From positions 744,001-808,000 of the forward strand of contig JAHNUO010000011.1 in NCBI GenBank assembly GCA_019787685.1: 64,000 nucleotides of DNA. The letters run 5' to 3'. The position numbers and the translations under genes are program-made. Shown here piece by piece: positions 1 through 11,830 of the stretch. Below the pieces are notes generated by a model. That model did no database searches, was not told the origin of the DNA, and saw only the letters and a list, made by a program, of their open reading frames with translations. Numbering within the stretch: position 1 is the first letter of the stretch; the number at the start of each line of letters is the position of its first letter. Source of the stretch: Chiua virens (Eukaryota; Basidiomycota; Agaricomycetes; Boletales; Boletaceae).

Positions 1-547
1 GCACGGACAAGATGTCCGCAAACAGACTCTAATGGTCGATCAGACGACAGGTAGTACGCATCTCACGGACACACTTGCCTTGTCCTCTGATGGAGACCAA
101 GTGTCGAAAAGCTTCTGGAGCTCGGGGTAGTGGGGGTGGAGAAATTTGAGAGGTTTAGGAACAGATGTCATAGAAGATGTAGATGTTCTTATGAGCACAC
201 GAAGGGTCTCGAGAGCTGGTCTATACAGCTCCGTGTTGGGTTCCTGATCAAGGCATATGTGCAAGCGCGGCCTACAAAAGGGTGACGGCGCACCTTCAAC
301 CTCTCGATCAACATCTCGAGCTCGGACTTGAGCTGAGCATCCTCCTCTGACTAGAGTGTCAAATTTCAGCGCTCGGCACATCGATCACGCCTGTCTGACG
401 CACCAGCTCCTCCTCCTCGTCCTTCTTGTCACCGTTGGCTTTCGATGTGCCAGCTTTCTTCTCTGCGGCTTTCTTCTCTTCCTCTTCTTTATTCTTCTTT
501 GGATCTTCTGAGGGAACCTTTATCTCTGCGGTCGGACGCTGCGCCAT
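1..547 (-). CDS. RPN1: 26S proteasome regulatory subunit Rpn1, 5' part, cut by window edge
   Basis: Rpn1 (PSMD2) is the large scaffold subunit of the 19S base that receives ubiquitin receptors and shuttle factors. Four coding pieces read on the minus strand: 547-404, 350-294, 243-79 and 28-1. The product starts with a Lys/Glu-rich leader ([15 protein letters not shown]), continues with an acidic linker joining to [19 protein letters not shown], and then has the Rpn1 signature around [12 protein letters not shown] and [12 protein letters not shown], followed by SLFADILSV at the window edge. Two introns are ordinary GT-AG; the third (78-29) only keeps frame if a GC donor in the context AAG|GCAAGT is used. 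Only about 140 of roughly 900-1000 residues are present. The start at 547 is the first ATG and matches family N-termini. Confidence 0.93.
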
Positions 548-614
548 GGTGGAGTGACGAAAGATCTAAGTATTGGGTGAGCGAACGAGGACGCGCGTCC
601 CATACGATAACCAA

Positions 615-656
615 AAGCGGTTGTTTGGCAACGACCTCCGTTCCAAACAACCGCTT
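615..656. repeat. 14-bp perfect inverted repeat (hairpin), left copy
   Basis: Arms 615-628 (AAGCGGTTGTTTGG) and 643-656 are perfect reverse complements around a 14-nt loop. The same hairpin, inverted and with one loop difference, lies at 24799-24840 upstream of TRM4. Here it marks the outer edge of the TRM4 duplicate and also lies about 70 bp upstream of the RPN1 start codon, so it now sits in the RPN1 promoter region. Confidence 0.85.
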
Positions 657-1785
657 CCCATCATTCAGAGTCCCGCCTGTCAATGGTCCTTGGACACTCA
701 CCCGATATCTCGATAACCACAAGGAAAGATGGCCGCGCGTTTATATTGTATCATCATACGTTGACACTGATTATTTTTCGGAGGAAAACTAGACGTGGCC
801 GAAGAAATCTCGATGCGAAACGCGCACGTCGGGCAAAAGGAGATGATGATCGAGCCGTACTCGAACCAGCAGACATGCATAACGTTAATGATTTTCGAAG
901 TACTACCAAGAGCAGAAGGTAATACCGGACGATGAATGAGACACCTTCATAGACTCGCTGCGTGGACCGCTGCCAACCACATTTCGGATCGCCGGAAGTA
1001 GACAGTACGTCCATCACTTTTACGCAGGAATGCCGTGTCCTCGATGTCAGTAGAGGATTGCCTAGACCTTTGAGAATTTTATCAGAGATCCTTACGTTCC
1101 TCTGCTGCACAACGTTACATTTGAAGGTGAGATCATCCCTCCACCTGTCAGATGAGCACGTTACCGCCACTCCTCCTCGATGTGCAGCCTCATCACAAGG
1201 TCAGCATATTTCTGACTCTCACCACAGACCTACCGAACCTTCTCGCCATGCATAGGTCATCGATCTCTGTGCGGCACCTGGATCCAAGGTGAACCCATCT
1301 CTACCATGATCATCTTGCATGCTTAATGGCAAAATAAGACAGCTCAGATCCTTGAAGCATTACACGCAAACGATACTGCGACTGCAACATCAACACCTCC
1401 TGGCCTTTTGATCGCCAACGACAGTGATTCCAGACGCTCTCAGCTTCTCATTCGCCAGTCCGCTCCCATTCCAAGCCCCTCTTTTTGGTCACAAACTTGA
1501 ATGGATCCGTTTATCCAGTCTTTCGATCAATCACGATCGAAAGACGTTCGGTCAAAGGCACCCCGAGTCAACTCTTGTTCGAACCGTATCCTCTGACGTA
1601 CCATGCACCGGGGATGGAACCCCTTGCGACAGAGGGTCAGCGTCTGGAAGTGCTGCCAACCCCTGGATGAAACGGTTTTCATGGGTTCGTTTCACAAAGG
1701 CTACCCTCTGAGAACAAACTTCACCTCGGACGATGTTCCTCAAGGTTCCAAGTTCTATCTTACAACGGGGCATGCGGATGTCAAT
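657..1785 (+). pseudogene. truncated, decayed copy of the TRM4 (NSUN2-type) 5' half
   Basis: Nucleotide-level similarity to the 5' part of the TRM4 gene at 21732-24715 can be followed from the promoter hairpin to about 1785, in opposite orientation. Recognisable pieces are the basic N-terminus (TRRGRRNLDAKRARRAKG near 790-835), the DDRAVLEPADMHN segment, CQPHFGS, the start of the SAM-binding region (DLCAAPGSK near 1261-1290) and a PCTGDGT equivalent of the catalytic PCSGDGT loop near 1600-1620. The reading frame is broken many times: for example a Trp codon has become TGA in the DDEWD motif and an ATGG has become ATAG just after it. The C-terminal half, including the second catalytic cysteine motif, is absent. 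Non-functional as a methyltransferase. Confidence 0.88.
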
Positions 1786-2219
1786 CGTATATCAAATCCA
1801 GCGACGTCCCTCTTTTTTCGCTGTGTTTCTCTCCTGACAGCAGCAAACTCGTGCGTGGTACCGTATGGGACATCTCTGTGTATGAAGTCAAGACTGGCAT
1901 ATGCACTCTGGATCTACTCAAAGGCGATAAAGAGTTCATTTGGAGTCTTTTGTGGTTACACGATGGCACCAGGATTTCCTGTGGCACTGATGACAGGACG
2001 ATTCGTAGTTGGGATTCGTACACAGGACAACAAATCGGAGACGCACGGATAGGTCACACGCACTGCATCAACTCTCCCTCCCTTTCCCCAGACGGATCCA
2101 CACTCACGAGCACATCAGAGAACAAAACTGACCCGCTTTGGGACGTACATATACCGGTTCTCCCATCGGACGTCTACAACATGCTCACCCCATGGATGTG
2201 GTTGCCTTCTCTCTGGTGA
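1786..2219 (+). pseudogene. WD40-repeat gene fragment
   Basis: The frame from about 1851 encodes remnants of three WD40 blades with motifs such as WDISVYEVKTG, SLLWLHDGTRISCGTDDRT, WDSYTGQQIGD, LSLSPDGSTL-like and LWDVH. It begins abruptly where similarity to TRM4 ends and has no start, no upstream blades and no downstream partner domain. It looks like a relic of the WD40 family common in Agaricomycetes, fused by rearrangement to the TRM4 copy. It is not close in sequence to the NLR WD40 repeats at 57-59 kb. Confidence 0.65.
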
Positions 2220-3177
2220 ATCTGTAGCATCGGCGACAAAGAATAGAAAGATATGTCTGGGGCAGGTATGCTCCTCAAGCGGGCTTCGAGCTTGTTCGAG
2301 CGTTCACTTCACTGCATAGCCACCGCGCCGCATACAAACGCCTTTTATCCAGCCTTTTCCACCTGATACACGCAGATAGCCCGACTTCGAACCAGAGCCG
2401 GCTCTCGATCCCTCAGTCCTTCGATTTTTAAGTAAAAACCATTTGTGATCTCCTCTCGCTGCCTGCTCGCATTCGTTAAGTTATATACAATAAATGTCAC
2501 TTCCTCCTCGGCGACGAACATACCCTTGTTCCTCATAAAGGGGATGCATACTCGAATAGTGTATTCGTGGGGAGTTCGAGTCCGACCGTGGCCAGGATTC
2601 ACTATATTCTCCCGGATTACTCACTCAGGCTGGAAGAACGCCAACAGATATTCACATCATCACCTGTGGTCTATGTACACGAAACCTTGCTGATTCATTC
2701 CTTACAGATGGACCTTCGCATCTCCACATAGGCTATATCTTCCCCTGGATCTCATTCTTGACAAGAGAGGTTTGAAGAGAGGTGGAAGCTTGAGCTTCAA
2801 GTTGAGTCCGAATGCCAGTGCGTAAACATCCGTCGACTTGCCAATATTAATATCCAATGGTCAACCAACAGATATGTGTATTCATGAACTTGATCAGTAT
2901 GAATGGTTTAATTTGAATCTCTATTGAAGCTACGGTAAAAGGAGATGCGGCCCCCGGGGAATTACCCCCAGCCATACCTGAGGTAATCTTTGTGGCTCGA
3001 AATGACGTCAGACACAAATTGGAGTACCAAGGGTTGTATGTTTGAAAGGAAGCAGGTAGGTCCTGCACACACAGGTAATTCAGCTGGGCTTTCGGTATCA
3101 CTCGAAAGGTTGGATGTGTTCCACATAAATCCATCGGCCTGACCCAGTTTTAAGTAAAATTGTTACGCGCACCAATC
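2220..3177. other. no gene recognised
   Basis: About 950 bp without a supportable gene. Short open frames on both strands show no family motif and no coherent intron pattern. It lies between the WD40 relic and the glycosyltransferase pseudogene and is probably accessory, decaying DNA. Confidence 0.5.
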
Positions 3178-4948
3178 TCAAATGCCGGAGTTGATCCCAA
3201 TCTCCAGGATAGTTGTACATGCAAGCCTCCGTCCGTTTTCCTCTGCCCTCCAAACCTCCTGCAAACATTTTACCGCCGTATTGAATGCGAGCGATACCTT
3301 GCCACCTCCTGTAACCCTGAGTAATGCCTTACTGAATTCTTCTGCTCGGACACCCGGTGTACAGATCCTGTGCACGAAAACACCAATTTTCAAATACCCG
3401 ACACTGTGTGCGTAATCAAACGTGTCGAACTACACGGGAAAGATAATGTGTGGTACGCCGGACCTGCTTATCAAGGCTAATTAAACGCCCTACAAAGATA
3501 CATAACAGATGAAACAACTCACCAACACCCCCGTGATGGACAAAGTATAAACCATATTTGGATGTTGCAATATAGACACGAATCGTCCAACCAACTCTGA
3601 ATCTTCAAAGCTTCACCATTCCTTATTCGATCTCCTTTCCGATAATGTATTCGACTGCCTTTTGTATATTGTCATTGCCCATGACCTTCCAGAGCACCTG
3701 GTATCCTGTCGCTTCTTTTGTTGTCGTGAGAATCCAGAAATATGCGGAGCGCATCAGCCAATTCCCTCGCGAACTTGTTAGATGCCATGCCTAAATTGAT
3801 CATCACAGTTGATCCATTGTCCAACCACTTCTTCTATTCTGTGTCATTCTCCTCCAAGGTATCAAATGGTAGCACAATGGGACCACATAGGCAAACCTCT
3901 TGCGTAATGAGTGCATAGGGAAAGCCAGTTTCAGCGAGTGCAGGGCAGATATATGTAGCGCCAGGATGGAAATATTTGCCAAACATGAACTCAACCCAAG
4001 GGATGTCCATAAAGCTTGTATATGTCTGATGTTTGCGTCAGTCATGCAATAGGTGATGAGTCAAATGTTGAGATAGATGTTGAGGGGATCTGCCACCAAA
4101 TGAGAGGGACATGGGAATCCGGATGATATACTGGCCAGGATGATTTCTGGAACTTGAAAGAGCCAAAGACTGGATGTAACGATACATGGGATATTTCCAT
4201 AGGGACACTAGATGAGGCCTGCACGTCCACCACTGCTGCTTTGGAAAAGTTGGAAGTATGAACATGAGCCTTTGGTACAAAATTTAGCAGGCAGTCCAAC
4301 TTGAACGGAGCCCTGAATACTGAATCGATCACCACGACGTTTGGTATGGTGTCAATGTTTCAATGATGATCCCTTTACAACTCTCGATTGCTGCGAGATA
4401 TTCCTCCGGAGTCCAGGGTAGGAATAAAGTCATCGCTTTCGAGAAACATTCCAAAGCTCTCCAGACACCACGACAGTGCTGGAGATTGGCTATGCTTAAC
4501 CCGTGATTATCGAGTGCTTTCTGGTATGATAGAAAGCCTTTGCATTCCAAGAAGGTTCCAGAGCCTGTGGGGTGAATGTTAGAGCTTGGAATATGGCGGA
4601 AAGATGAGCTCTTGAAGGCATGAGACGCGGTTTCCGAGAGACGCAAAACCGCAATGTAGATATTAACACCTGCAAGGACAAGTTCATATGCCGTCGTGCA
4701 CGTGAGTTTGTGAAAAAGACCACAGTGGGGAAGGAACCCGCAGCAGATGCAATCAGCCGCTGAGTGTCAATGATGGATAGTATGTGCCAGACCATAAGTT
4801 TGTATTCATCCTGACTCTTCTCCCAGTGGACGTTGTTGAATATAGATAACTTACCTACAAGAATTTTGTGACAAGTCGTCACAAGAGTCCTCGAATAATC
4901 ACATGTCAACTCCATCGGTTTCAAAGGAACTGGGGCAGAACACACCAA
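3178..4948 (-). pseudogene. UDP-glycosyltransferase (GT1 family) pseudogene
   Basis: The minus strand carries scattered remains of a fungal GT1 UDP-glycosyltransferase. The best preserved part is the C-terminal UDP-binding half: FVHHGGVGE (about 3490-3520, the HGG motif that contacts UDP), GVPHII, a FDTFDYAHSVGYLKIGVF block, and a C-terminal APGV-EEF-like stretch ending at 3178. A Trp in the conserved PVWFD motif is now TAG, another stop precedes GVPHII, and frames change several times upstream. The N-terminal half is only weakly recognisable in the frames at 4329-4948. Together this marks a once normal enzyme of about 480-500 residues that is dead. The family assignment rests on the C-terminal part. 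Confidence 0.65.
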
Positions 4949-5132
4949 AAGGCGTGCTCCTTATATACCGCGTCGTCATCTGAGGCCATCCCAATTCGGC
5001 GACTCCAAGCCGTAGCGTAGCACCCTCAACTCCTCGCCTATTACCATCTTACGTGACGGTAGAACCCTTCCGTCACAAATCCGGACGGCTGCAATGATTC
5101 CGACGCTTTTCCCACAGTCCCTGCCAACAGCC
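4949..5132. other. intergenic region upstream of PEX13
   Basis: A short TATA-like stretch (TTATATACC, about 4962-4970) is the only candidate element. It lies about 165 bp upstream of the PEX13 start and could serve PEX13 or the dead glycosyltransferase gene. Confidence 0.3.
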
Positions 5133-6303
5133 ATGGCCTCCCCTCCCAAGCCATGGGAGCGTCCTGGCACACAGCCCACCGCTCCATTACCATCGTCGCT
5201 GCCCTCGGCGTCGATGGCGACAACATCGTCAACAGGTCTCTTCTTCCTCTGACACCCCCTCCGTTCCTGCGCGCCCGGCATCCCTGGTCAATCCTTCCAC
5301 GTCTACCTCGCCTTACACCACCACCTCACCCTACACCGCCAATTCACCTTACACTTCCCTTTCCCCGTACTCGCCGTACTCACGGTTCGGTTCGACCTAC
5401 TCCCCGTACAGTAATAATACAATGTACGGAGGAGGTATGGGATATGGTGGAATGGGTGGATATAGTGGAATGGGCGGATACGGATACGGAGGGTATGGGA
5501 TGAACAGCATGTATGGTGGAATGCCAGGAATGGGTGGCATGGGCATGTACCCCGGTATGGACTCCAATAACCCTTCCCTCACCCAAACTCTCGAAACAAC
5601 CACCCAACACACCTTCTCTCTCATCCATTCCATTGTGCAGACATTTACGGGCGTCGCGCAAATGCTCGAGTCGACGTTCATGGCGACTCACAGCTCCTTT
5701 TTCGCCATGGTCGGCGTGATTGAGCAGTTCAGTCATCTCCGGAATGCGCTGGGGAGCGTTCTTGGACTTTTCGGACTCGTGAAGTGGATGAAGGAACTCG
5801 TTACCGGGAAACCGAGTTCATCGATCCAGGGAGAGTTTAGGGAGTTTATTAATGGACGTCCCGTGCAGGGTCCTCTAGGCCCGCCTGCACCCAAGCCAAG
5901 CAGGAAACCGCTCGTCATTTTCTTCCTCGCCATCTTCGGCATCCCATACGTGATGTCGAAGCTCATCAAAATTCTCAACGAACGTGCTCAACAACAGCAA
6001 CAACAGAGCCAGGTCGGGTCCCAGCTCGGTCCCCTGGATCCATCCATGTTATCGTTCGCTCGAACTCTATACTCCTTCACTCCCTCGGGGCCCACTGAAT
6101 TGGCCCTGAAGGAAAACGAGATTGTCGCGATCATGGGAAAGTTGGACCCTACCACGGGAATGGAGGTGGATCCCCGACTGGAGATAGAAAGCGAGTGGTG
6201 GAAAGGACGAACGCGGGACGGGAGAGAAGGTTGGTTCCCAAAGAAATGGGTGGAGATCTTGGAGCGACGGAAGGCAGTTGAGGAGCCGAAAAAAATTGAC
6301 TAG
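5133..6303 (+). CDS. PEX13: peroxisomal import docking protein Pex13, with one apparent +1 frameshift
   Basis: Pex13 is an integral peroxisomal membrane protein of the docking complex (with Pex14) that receives the cargo receptor Pex5. The ATG at 5133 opens with ASPPKPWERPG, the conserved Pex13 N-terminus. A Tyr/Gly/Met-rich low-complexity region (about 5400-5560) follows, then hydrophobic stretches around ALGSVLGLFGLVKW and PLVIFFLAIFGIPYVM, a Gln-rich linker, and a C-terminal SH3 domain (ARTLYSF to GWFPKKWVEIL, about 6058-6280) ending at 6303. From 5133 the frame runs into a TGA at 5250; the remaining protein is one frame later. One extra base near 5234-5240 explains this, and no splice pair in the interval fixes it. 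Whether the gene is broken or the sequence is wrong is undecided. Confidence 0.9.
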
Positions 6304-8477
6304 AACTCTCGACAAGACCGATTCATGTTTTCCATACTTACCCTCCGGTAACTAGTTTTTGGGTCTGCTCGATGTCCTTTTAGTGATCTGATAATCCAAT
6401 CGATGCTGCTGACAGGCATCGTTATCTATTTCTCGATCACGGGTGCCTCCCTCGACCTTTTTCGGGTTCACATAAAAATAATTCAATTCTAAATCTACGA
6501 TCAAAAAACAGGCTATCCCCGATTCCATGAAGTGGGGAAGGGTTTCATGGACAGAATTGTTCACACACAAACTACACATGCGACTCTCTGGCTGTGTTGT
6601 TGCTCTTCGCTGCCTGATGTTTCCATTCGTACAAACGCGTCTAAAAAAACTGTGCATACACACACTCCTGGCAGACTTCATGAAACAACATTCTGCGTTT
6701 CGTCATTCGACCCTGGATGTTGTCCAAGAAATTCTCAGATGTGTCCCTTTGCCTGACGGATGTCAATGCAGCATCCCCAGCTCAATCTCTGCCTTTTTTC
6801 GAGCCTGCTATGGTCCTTTTGTTGCTGCTGCTCTGCGAACACCACCCTTACCTGTCCATGCAACTGATGAGCCCTGCATGACCCACTCACACCCTGCTAG
6901 ATCCCCTCTGTGATGTTCCTTTGGATGCCATTGGGAATGCATTCGTAATATCATGTACTTTGCCTTGGGTTCAATGCAAGATCACAGCGAAAAACTTGTT
7001 CTGGGCTTATCAAGCACATCCTGGATTGTACGATCGAGGTTCTTCGATAGTATGGCTTATAAGTTCATATGCAACCTTCTACTGGCTTACTTCCCGTTTG
7101 ATTACAACTAGCCGCTCGGACAAGGACAGACTTATTCACATCATCTGTCACGAGTAAGAGGACAAGAAAAGAGATGACTGCCTTTGAACGTGAGTGGCCA
7201 ACTATCGTTCCGAAACAACCCGTTTTGTCTAATCTGCTATTACGAGGGGACGAAGTGGGCGGAGCCCCATGTATGGTATGCGCGCCAACGTTATTCTGAT
7301 CCTAGTCTTCATGCCAATTGTTTCATATTGAAAGATGAATTTATCATCCAGAAGTGTGTCGTTCAATCGCTGTCCATCAGATTCTCACATGAATCCTGTC
7401 TTGGACGGCCTCATGCTTGATCGTCATGGCATTGTTTCTGGTCAGTCTCCGACAAAAGAGTCTGGTAGTTGAGGACGGTGACTGGGTCATGGCCGACGAC
7501 GGTAACAATGAATGACGTTGGGAATCGCATCATTTTTGGCATTAAATCATTTTTAAAAAATAGTTTGTCTATGCATACGATATTCCCTGTTGTCTTGTCC
7601 TCCAAGTCACAATCATGATTTATGATGTCCTTTGTTCTTCTTAGGAGTCGGGGACTTGGCGCAACTTGCGCCGCTACCGATGTAGTTCTGGTCGTAATCA
7701 AATCGAAAATCTGCCTAGTACGTTGTTTCAGGCCGTTCTTTTTCAAGTTACTCCGCAAACGCCTACGGCGTGAGCAAACTTACCTCGGTTGTTTGCATCC
7801 GGCCCTAAGTGCACAGCTGTTCTGTGATGAAGAACTCATGTCTCGTCACATACGCAGTGCCGGCCGCCGGCCGGGCATCAGAGGAACGATGATCAAACTC
7901 ACAGATCTTGCACAGTTCCTGTCGGTGAGTCAGAATTGGATAACCGGTGCTGACGTGGTTACGGCCCTATCAATGTATCATAATCATGTCACCAAGCTTC
8001 CGAGTCAGTGCAAGAGCATCTCGGCTATTTGAGCTTTACGACGATGGCACGCGGTATCTATATCAGCAGCACCCAGGAAGACGCGAACACTCAGTGGCAA
8101 ATCCCAAGTCTTCTCGAACTGCTCAGGCTAGGCCAGCGTTGCTCTGCACTAGACATGTCGATTATATTAATAATGTGATGCGATTCGGGCGGTAATCTTG
8201 AGCAAGTGAAGATACTCGTCAGACAGTTTGACTGACAGGTATCCGGAAGTATACATACAAATGTACTTGTGGAGTCACTATAAAGTTGGTAATAGTGAAA
8301 GACGCCAGGTGGTGTTGCAACCGATGACGTACAAAAATGGCGAAGCTATGCCACTGCTTCGAATTCGTTCCTATCTACTACTTTTATGTACTAAAATCCC
8401 GACGTACGTCGCCTTGTCCTGTATGTCCCCTTTTGTCCCCATCGTCCATTGACCCTCTCTCACCTAAAAGCCTAGCC
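6304..8477. other. 2.2 kb gene-poor stretch
   Basis: Open frames here (longest about 130-136 codons at 6527-6913 and 7622-8032) have no recognisable motif, compositional bias or splice pattern. I see no transposon ends, tRNA or other element. The last 100-200 bp presumably hold the promoter of the gene starting at 8478. Confidence 0.45.
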
Positions 8478-10610
8478 ATGTTGAAACCATTTCGTTTCGG
8501 CAACAATACACCCGTTTCTTCGCTCGTTGCCGTAGCAATTTTGTTTGGCGTCCTCGTCGGGTTCGCTCTGTCGACCATCGGTTATGGCGCTAAATTCCAG
8601 TTCCTCAGCCAATCCCTTCCCGCCGTAGCAACATTAGGTGAAGAGGTCATTTGGGCGGACGAGCCACCCCCGACGCACGCACATGGCTCCCAGAGGCCCT
8701 CAGCCTACCCCGACTTCAAGTACCTCACTAACATGGTGTCCAAAACGAACGGGTTCTATGCGCGTGATTACAGTCTCTGGTTAGGTTGGAACAACGTATG
8801 TGATTCCTCGACAGCATATCACCACCCACTCACCACCGTTCATTATATACTAGATGCGTTATATCATTGAAACTGCAGTCCTTCACGGTCGGATACTGAA
8901 CCGAACAACCATCATACCTTCCTTTGTATACGCGCGGGCGTGCGAATTTGACCTGTACGCCAGCACTTCTTCGTTCTCCATATTGATGATGTGCTGAACT
9001 CCTACTCGTTCAGGGCGACGTGCGCGGCATTTGTGACCATGGTGAACCGTGGTGACGCCACACATTCTGACGAATGGCGTAAGCTACCCATCGAACAACA
9101 AATGGCTTGGAAAATACCGATTTCCGTCATGTTCAACCTCACAAACCTCCAGCAAACGCACGCTGTCATTACGACCGCGGACTACCTTCGCTTACATAAT
9201 ATCTCAACAGACCTCGAATCGACGGACGGTCACTGGGACGTAGACACATACCATGTACGGGACACGACGGGTGACATGACACCTAGCCTGCATGCCATCG
9301 AGAACGGCTGGTACGAACCAGATCACTCTGTCCGCGTGGATCGGATCCCGGAAGACATGCGCCTACGTGGAGGATGGAATTTAGAAGGAGGCGATGCTTC
9401 TCACGACAAGGGAGGGTCATGGGCTACGACCGGCTGGGATTCGGACATCTACCGCGCTTTGACAGAATCTCTCCCGTCAGGCAAACCTGTAATAAACTGG
9501 GGGGATGTTCGCAAAGCCGTGGAGGATGGAGAGCGCATCACGCCAGAATCGTCTGACGAAGCAGTTGGCGATGTCCTCCGAGAAAATGGTTTCGAAGTGC
9601 TCTATACCTACGACGGCGCGTGAGTATCTTCTTGATTTTGGTCAGCAGATATGTTGAATCGACTTCATAGAGCTGGTACAGACGCCGTAAAAGATGTGAT
9701 TGCGCCAATCTACGAGGGTGTTCCAAGACACCGAATAAGAGGTCTGCATGAAGATTTCCACAGAGTGTCGGCGCGGGTTCTACTGTTGCGTGGAGAAATT
9801 CACCTCACACGTAAACCTGTGAGTCTTGCTGAAATTTATTCAGTGCCGGCGGGTAAACTTCGAAAATTAGGGTGCCTTGTATTTTACTTCCGCTGAAAGT
9901 CGAACGCGGTTCTCGCAGACTGTTCTGTACGATATGCGACTACTAGATGATATTCTCGCATTGGCCGAAAGGATTAGCGACCGTATGTTTGCTTTGAATG
10001 GCGGACGTCTCTGGATGGCTGCGCACATGCGCCGAGGGGATTGTAAGCTTATTTTTGTTCAGGCTTCTGTCTGGCTAATAACAATCATTCAGTTGCGCGG
10101 CTAGGCTGGACGATGGAGGCTGATTTTGGAGCCCACCTTGCTCGCATCAAACGGCATCTACAAGCTGGCAGGCAAACGCTGATATCGATGCATGGCGGAA
10201 AAACCACTATGTACGATGTGCCGGACGCGGGTCCTGATCTTTCACTTGTAACCTTAGAGCCACCAAATCCGGATGACAAGTGAGTACTTTCGTCTTCGCG
10301 CTAGTCGGGACACGGGCTGATCATGGCTGTGATGGAAAGGTATTACATCGCCACGGACGAACGAAATCCCGATAACCTCAAGTACTTGAGAAATCAAGGG
10401 GCCATATTGATCACCGACCTCCTCACGCAAGAAGACCACCGAGAGTTTGGATGGCCGATTCTGATCACGGACGTGTTGGCGCTCGTGGAGCAGGCGATCA
10501 TGTCGCGCGCAGCTTATTTCTATGCGCATGCGTTTAGCTCTGTAGCGGGAGGTGTCATGAATTTGCGGGCCGGTTTAGGTAAGGATCCACGGACGGCGAT
10601 GTTGGATTGA
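8478..10610 (+). CDS. fungal GDP-fucose O-fucosyltransferase-like type II membrane protein
   Basis: This belongs to a large fungal family with an O-FucT-like fold, probably a secretory-pathway glycosyltransferase; substrate unknown. After a short cytoplasmic tail there is one membrane anchor (residues about 10-33, SSLVAVAILFGVLVGFAL), then the luminal domain. Family markers in order: YLTNMVSKTNGFYARDYSLW, RYIIETAVLHGRILNRTTII, WRKLPIEQQMAWKIPIS, ENGWYEPDHSVRVDRIPEDM, the acceptor/nucleotide motif HMRRGDF (about 10023-10105, split by an intron), YYIATDERNPDNLKYL, and SSVAGGVMNLRAGLG near the C-terminus. Exons join in frame through GT-AG introns near 8797-8854, 8964-9014, 9620-9669, 9824-9873, 10042-10093 and 10280-10340. 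The gene appears intact. Confidence 0.85.
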
Positions 10611-10992
10611 GACGCGATGGATATGATAGAAGTGAGGTGGAGGTGACATTAATTTTGGATAGATGGATAACATACATGACAATCACTTGTTTCATTGTAA
10701 TACACGGGTGCAACAGTAATCTATTGGATCATATCGAGATACCCATTTGCCGACCTTGGTGATTCAAGACGAAACCGTATATGAATCCAAGTATATACAC
10801 GAGTTACCTGCGCTGACAACATTCGCCGGAAGCACGTTCTTTCATAAAGACTGCGGCAAGAGGATCTGTCTCGCCATCTAGCCGTGAAGAACACGAGCAG
10901 TTCCGGTCGATTCTCTCGATGACGGCGTTCACATCACTGAGATCCGTCTCTCAAAGGGAGGTTCCTACTCTGTCGTGAGGACCAGTTAGCCC
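10611..10992. other. intergenic region
   Basis: About 380 bp downstream of the O-fucosyltransferase-like gene with no gene or element recognised before the dispersed repeat starts. Confidence 0.4.
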
Positions 10993-11545
10993 GACCGTTT
11001 CCGCGCAGACCGTGACGCGATGCGAGGAGATCTCAGAACCTGAGACTCGGTAGCAGTGCAAAGAGGATTAGGATCTTGGGAACAAACGGGGAAAGAAAGG
11101 CTGCTTAAGCGTGCTATGGGTGGCAATCGACTTGATTGACGAGGCGACGCAACCGACGCACGATGGGGCCAAATCCGAGCAACAATATCTATCTGTCGGG
11201 TTGACGTGAGTCGAGAAGAAAGCGAACTAGAACTTTGTCTTGAAGCTTTTGCACATGCTATAATGGATGGAGTTGGCTTTGTAGAGCACCACACACCAAC
11301 ACGTGAGTGTCATGTCAACGAACCTTTGTGTCGAGTCCCTCTGCAAGGGTGCAACTACTCCCGCAGCTTGTAAGAGACAAGCCCACAAGCCAGGTATGAT
11401 CTTTGACAATATGATGTTAGTGTCTTTTGAACCCGGTGTGGAAGAGAGATGGAACCCTTTGTCGGCGAACAATTCTAGAGCGTTCACCATTGTTCGCACA
11501 CAAGTCGGCTGTGGTGTCAGCAGAGTTGGTGCGATGTGACAGTCA
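10993..11545. repeat. dispersed repeat, copy A
   Basis: This stretch matches 28343-28955 in the same orientation over most of its length. Shared blocks include GTGACGCGATGCGAGGAGAT, GGGGAAAGAAAGGC, GAGGCGACGCAAC, GTCGAGTCCCTCTGC, AAGCCCACAAGCC-like and ACACAAGTCGGCTGTGG. Small indels and many substitutions separate the copies. No open frame is conserved between them, so it is probably a non-autonomous or long-dead mobile element. Ends are approximate, and no terminal repeat or target-site duplication was identified. Confidence 0.75.
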
Positions 11546-11657
11546 TGCAACTTGTTGGAAACAAAGCGACACATAAGCCAACTGATGGAGGGATGGAGTG
11601 GAGCTTACCACTATCGTCGGAGGTTCACCACCGTGGTGAGTGGGTCTTCATGTGATT

Positions 11658-11701
11658 CAAGGTGCTTTGTCCACTACTCGAGTGGTGGACAAAGCACCTT
11701 G
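11658..11701. repeat. 44-nt near-perfect palindrome
   Basis: Arms 11658-11674 (CAAGGTGCTTTGTCCAC) and 11685-11701 are exact reverse complements, and the 10-nt centre (around CTCGAG) continues the dyad with a single T/G mismatch. It could extrude as a cruciform or form an RNA hairpin. It lies about 130 bp upstream of the small gene at 11831 and about 110 bp after repeat copy A. Confidence 0.85.
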
Positions 11702-11745
11702 ACCACAAATACAAGTGCTTTGGGAAAGGGTCCGGATCTATCAAC

Positions 11746-11753
11746 TATAAATT
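11746..11753 (+). promoter_or_regulatory. candidate TATA box
   Basis: TATAAATT lies 78 bp upstream of the ATG at 11831 in an otherwise mixed sequence. Position and sequence suit a fungal TATA element for the small unknown gene. Confidence 0.4.
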
Positions 11754-11830
11754 CGGCGACCGAGTTTAGATGATAGGTCCAAACCCATCCGCAATCTCGT
11801 ATCCTACCCACTCTCTGCTCTCCATTCAAA

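Noticed and set aside
657..1785. Repeat-induced point mutation (RIP) as cause of decay of the TRM4 copy
   Set aside because: Some G-to-A changes create stops, but T-to-C, transversions and indels are as frequent, and the parent copy is not affected.
2345..2602. Possible tRNA from TTCGAACC- and GTTCGAGTCC-like strings
   Set aside because: The flanking bases do not pair into T-arm, anticodon arm and acceptor stem on either strand.
7622..8032. 136-codon open frame in the gap before the O-fucosyltransferase-like gene
   Set aside because: No recognisable domain, and the sequence around it has stops in all frames without splice logic.
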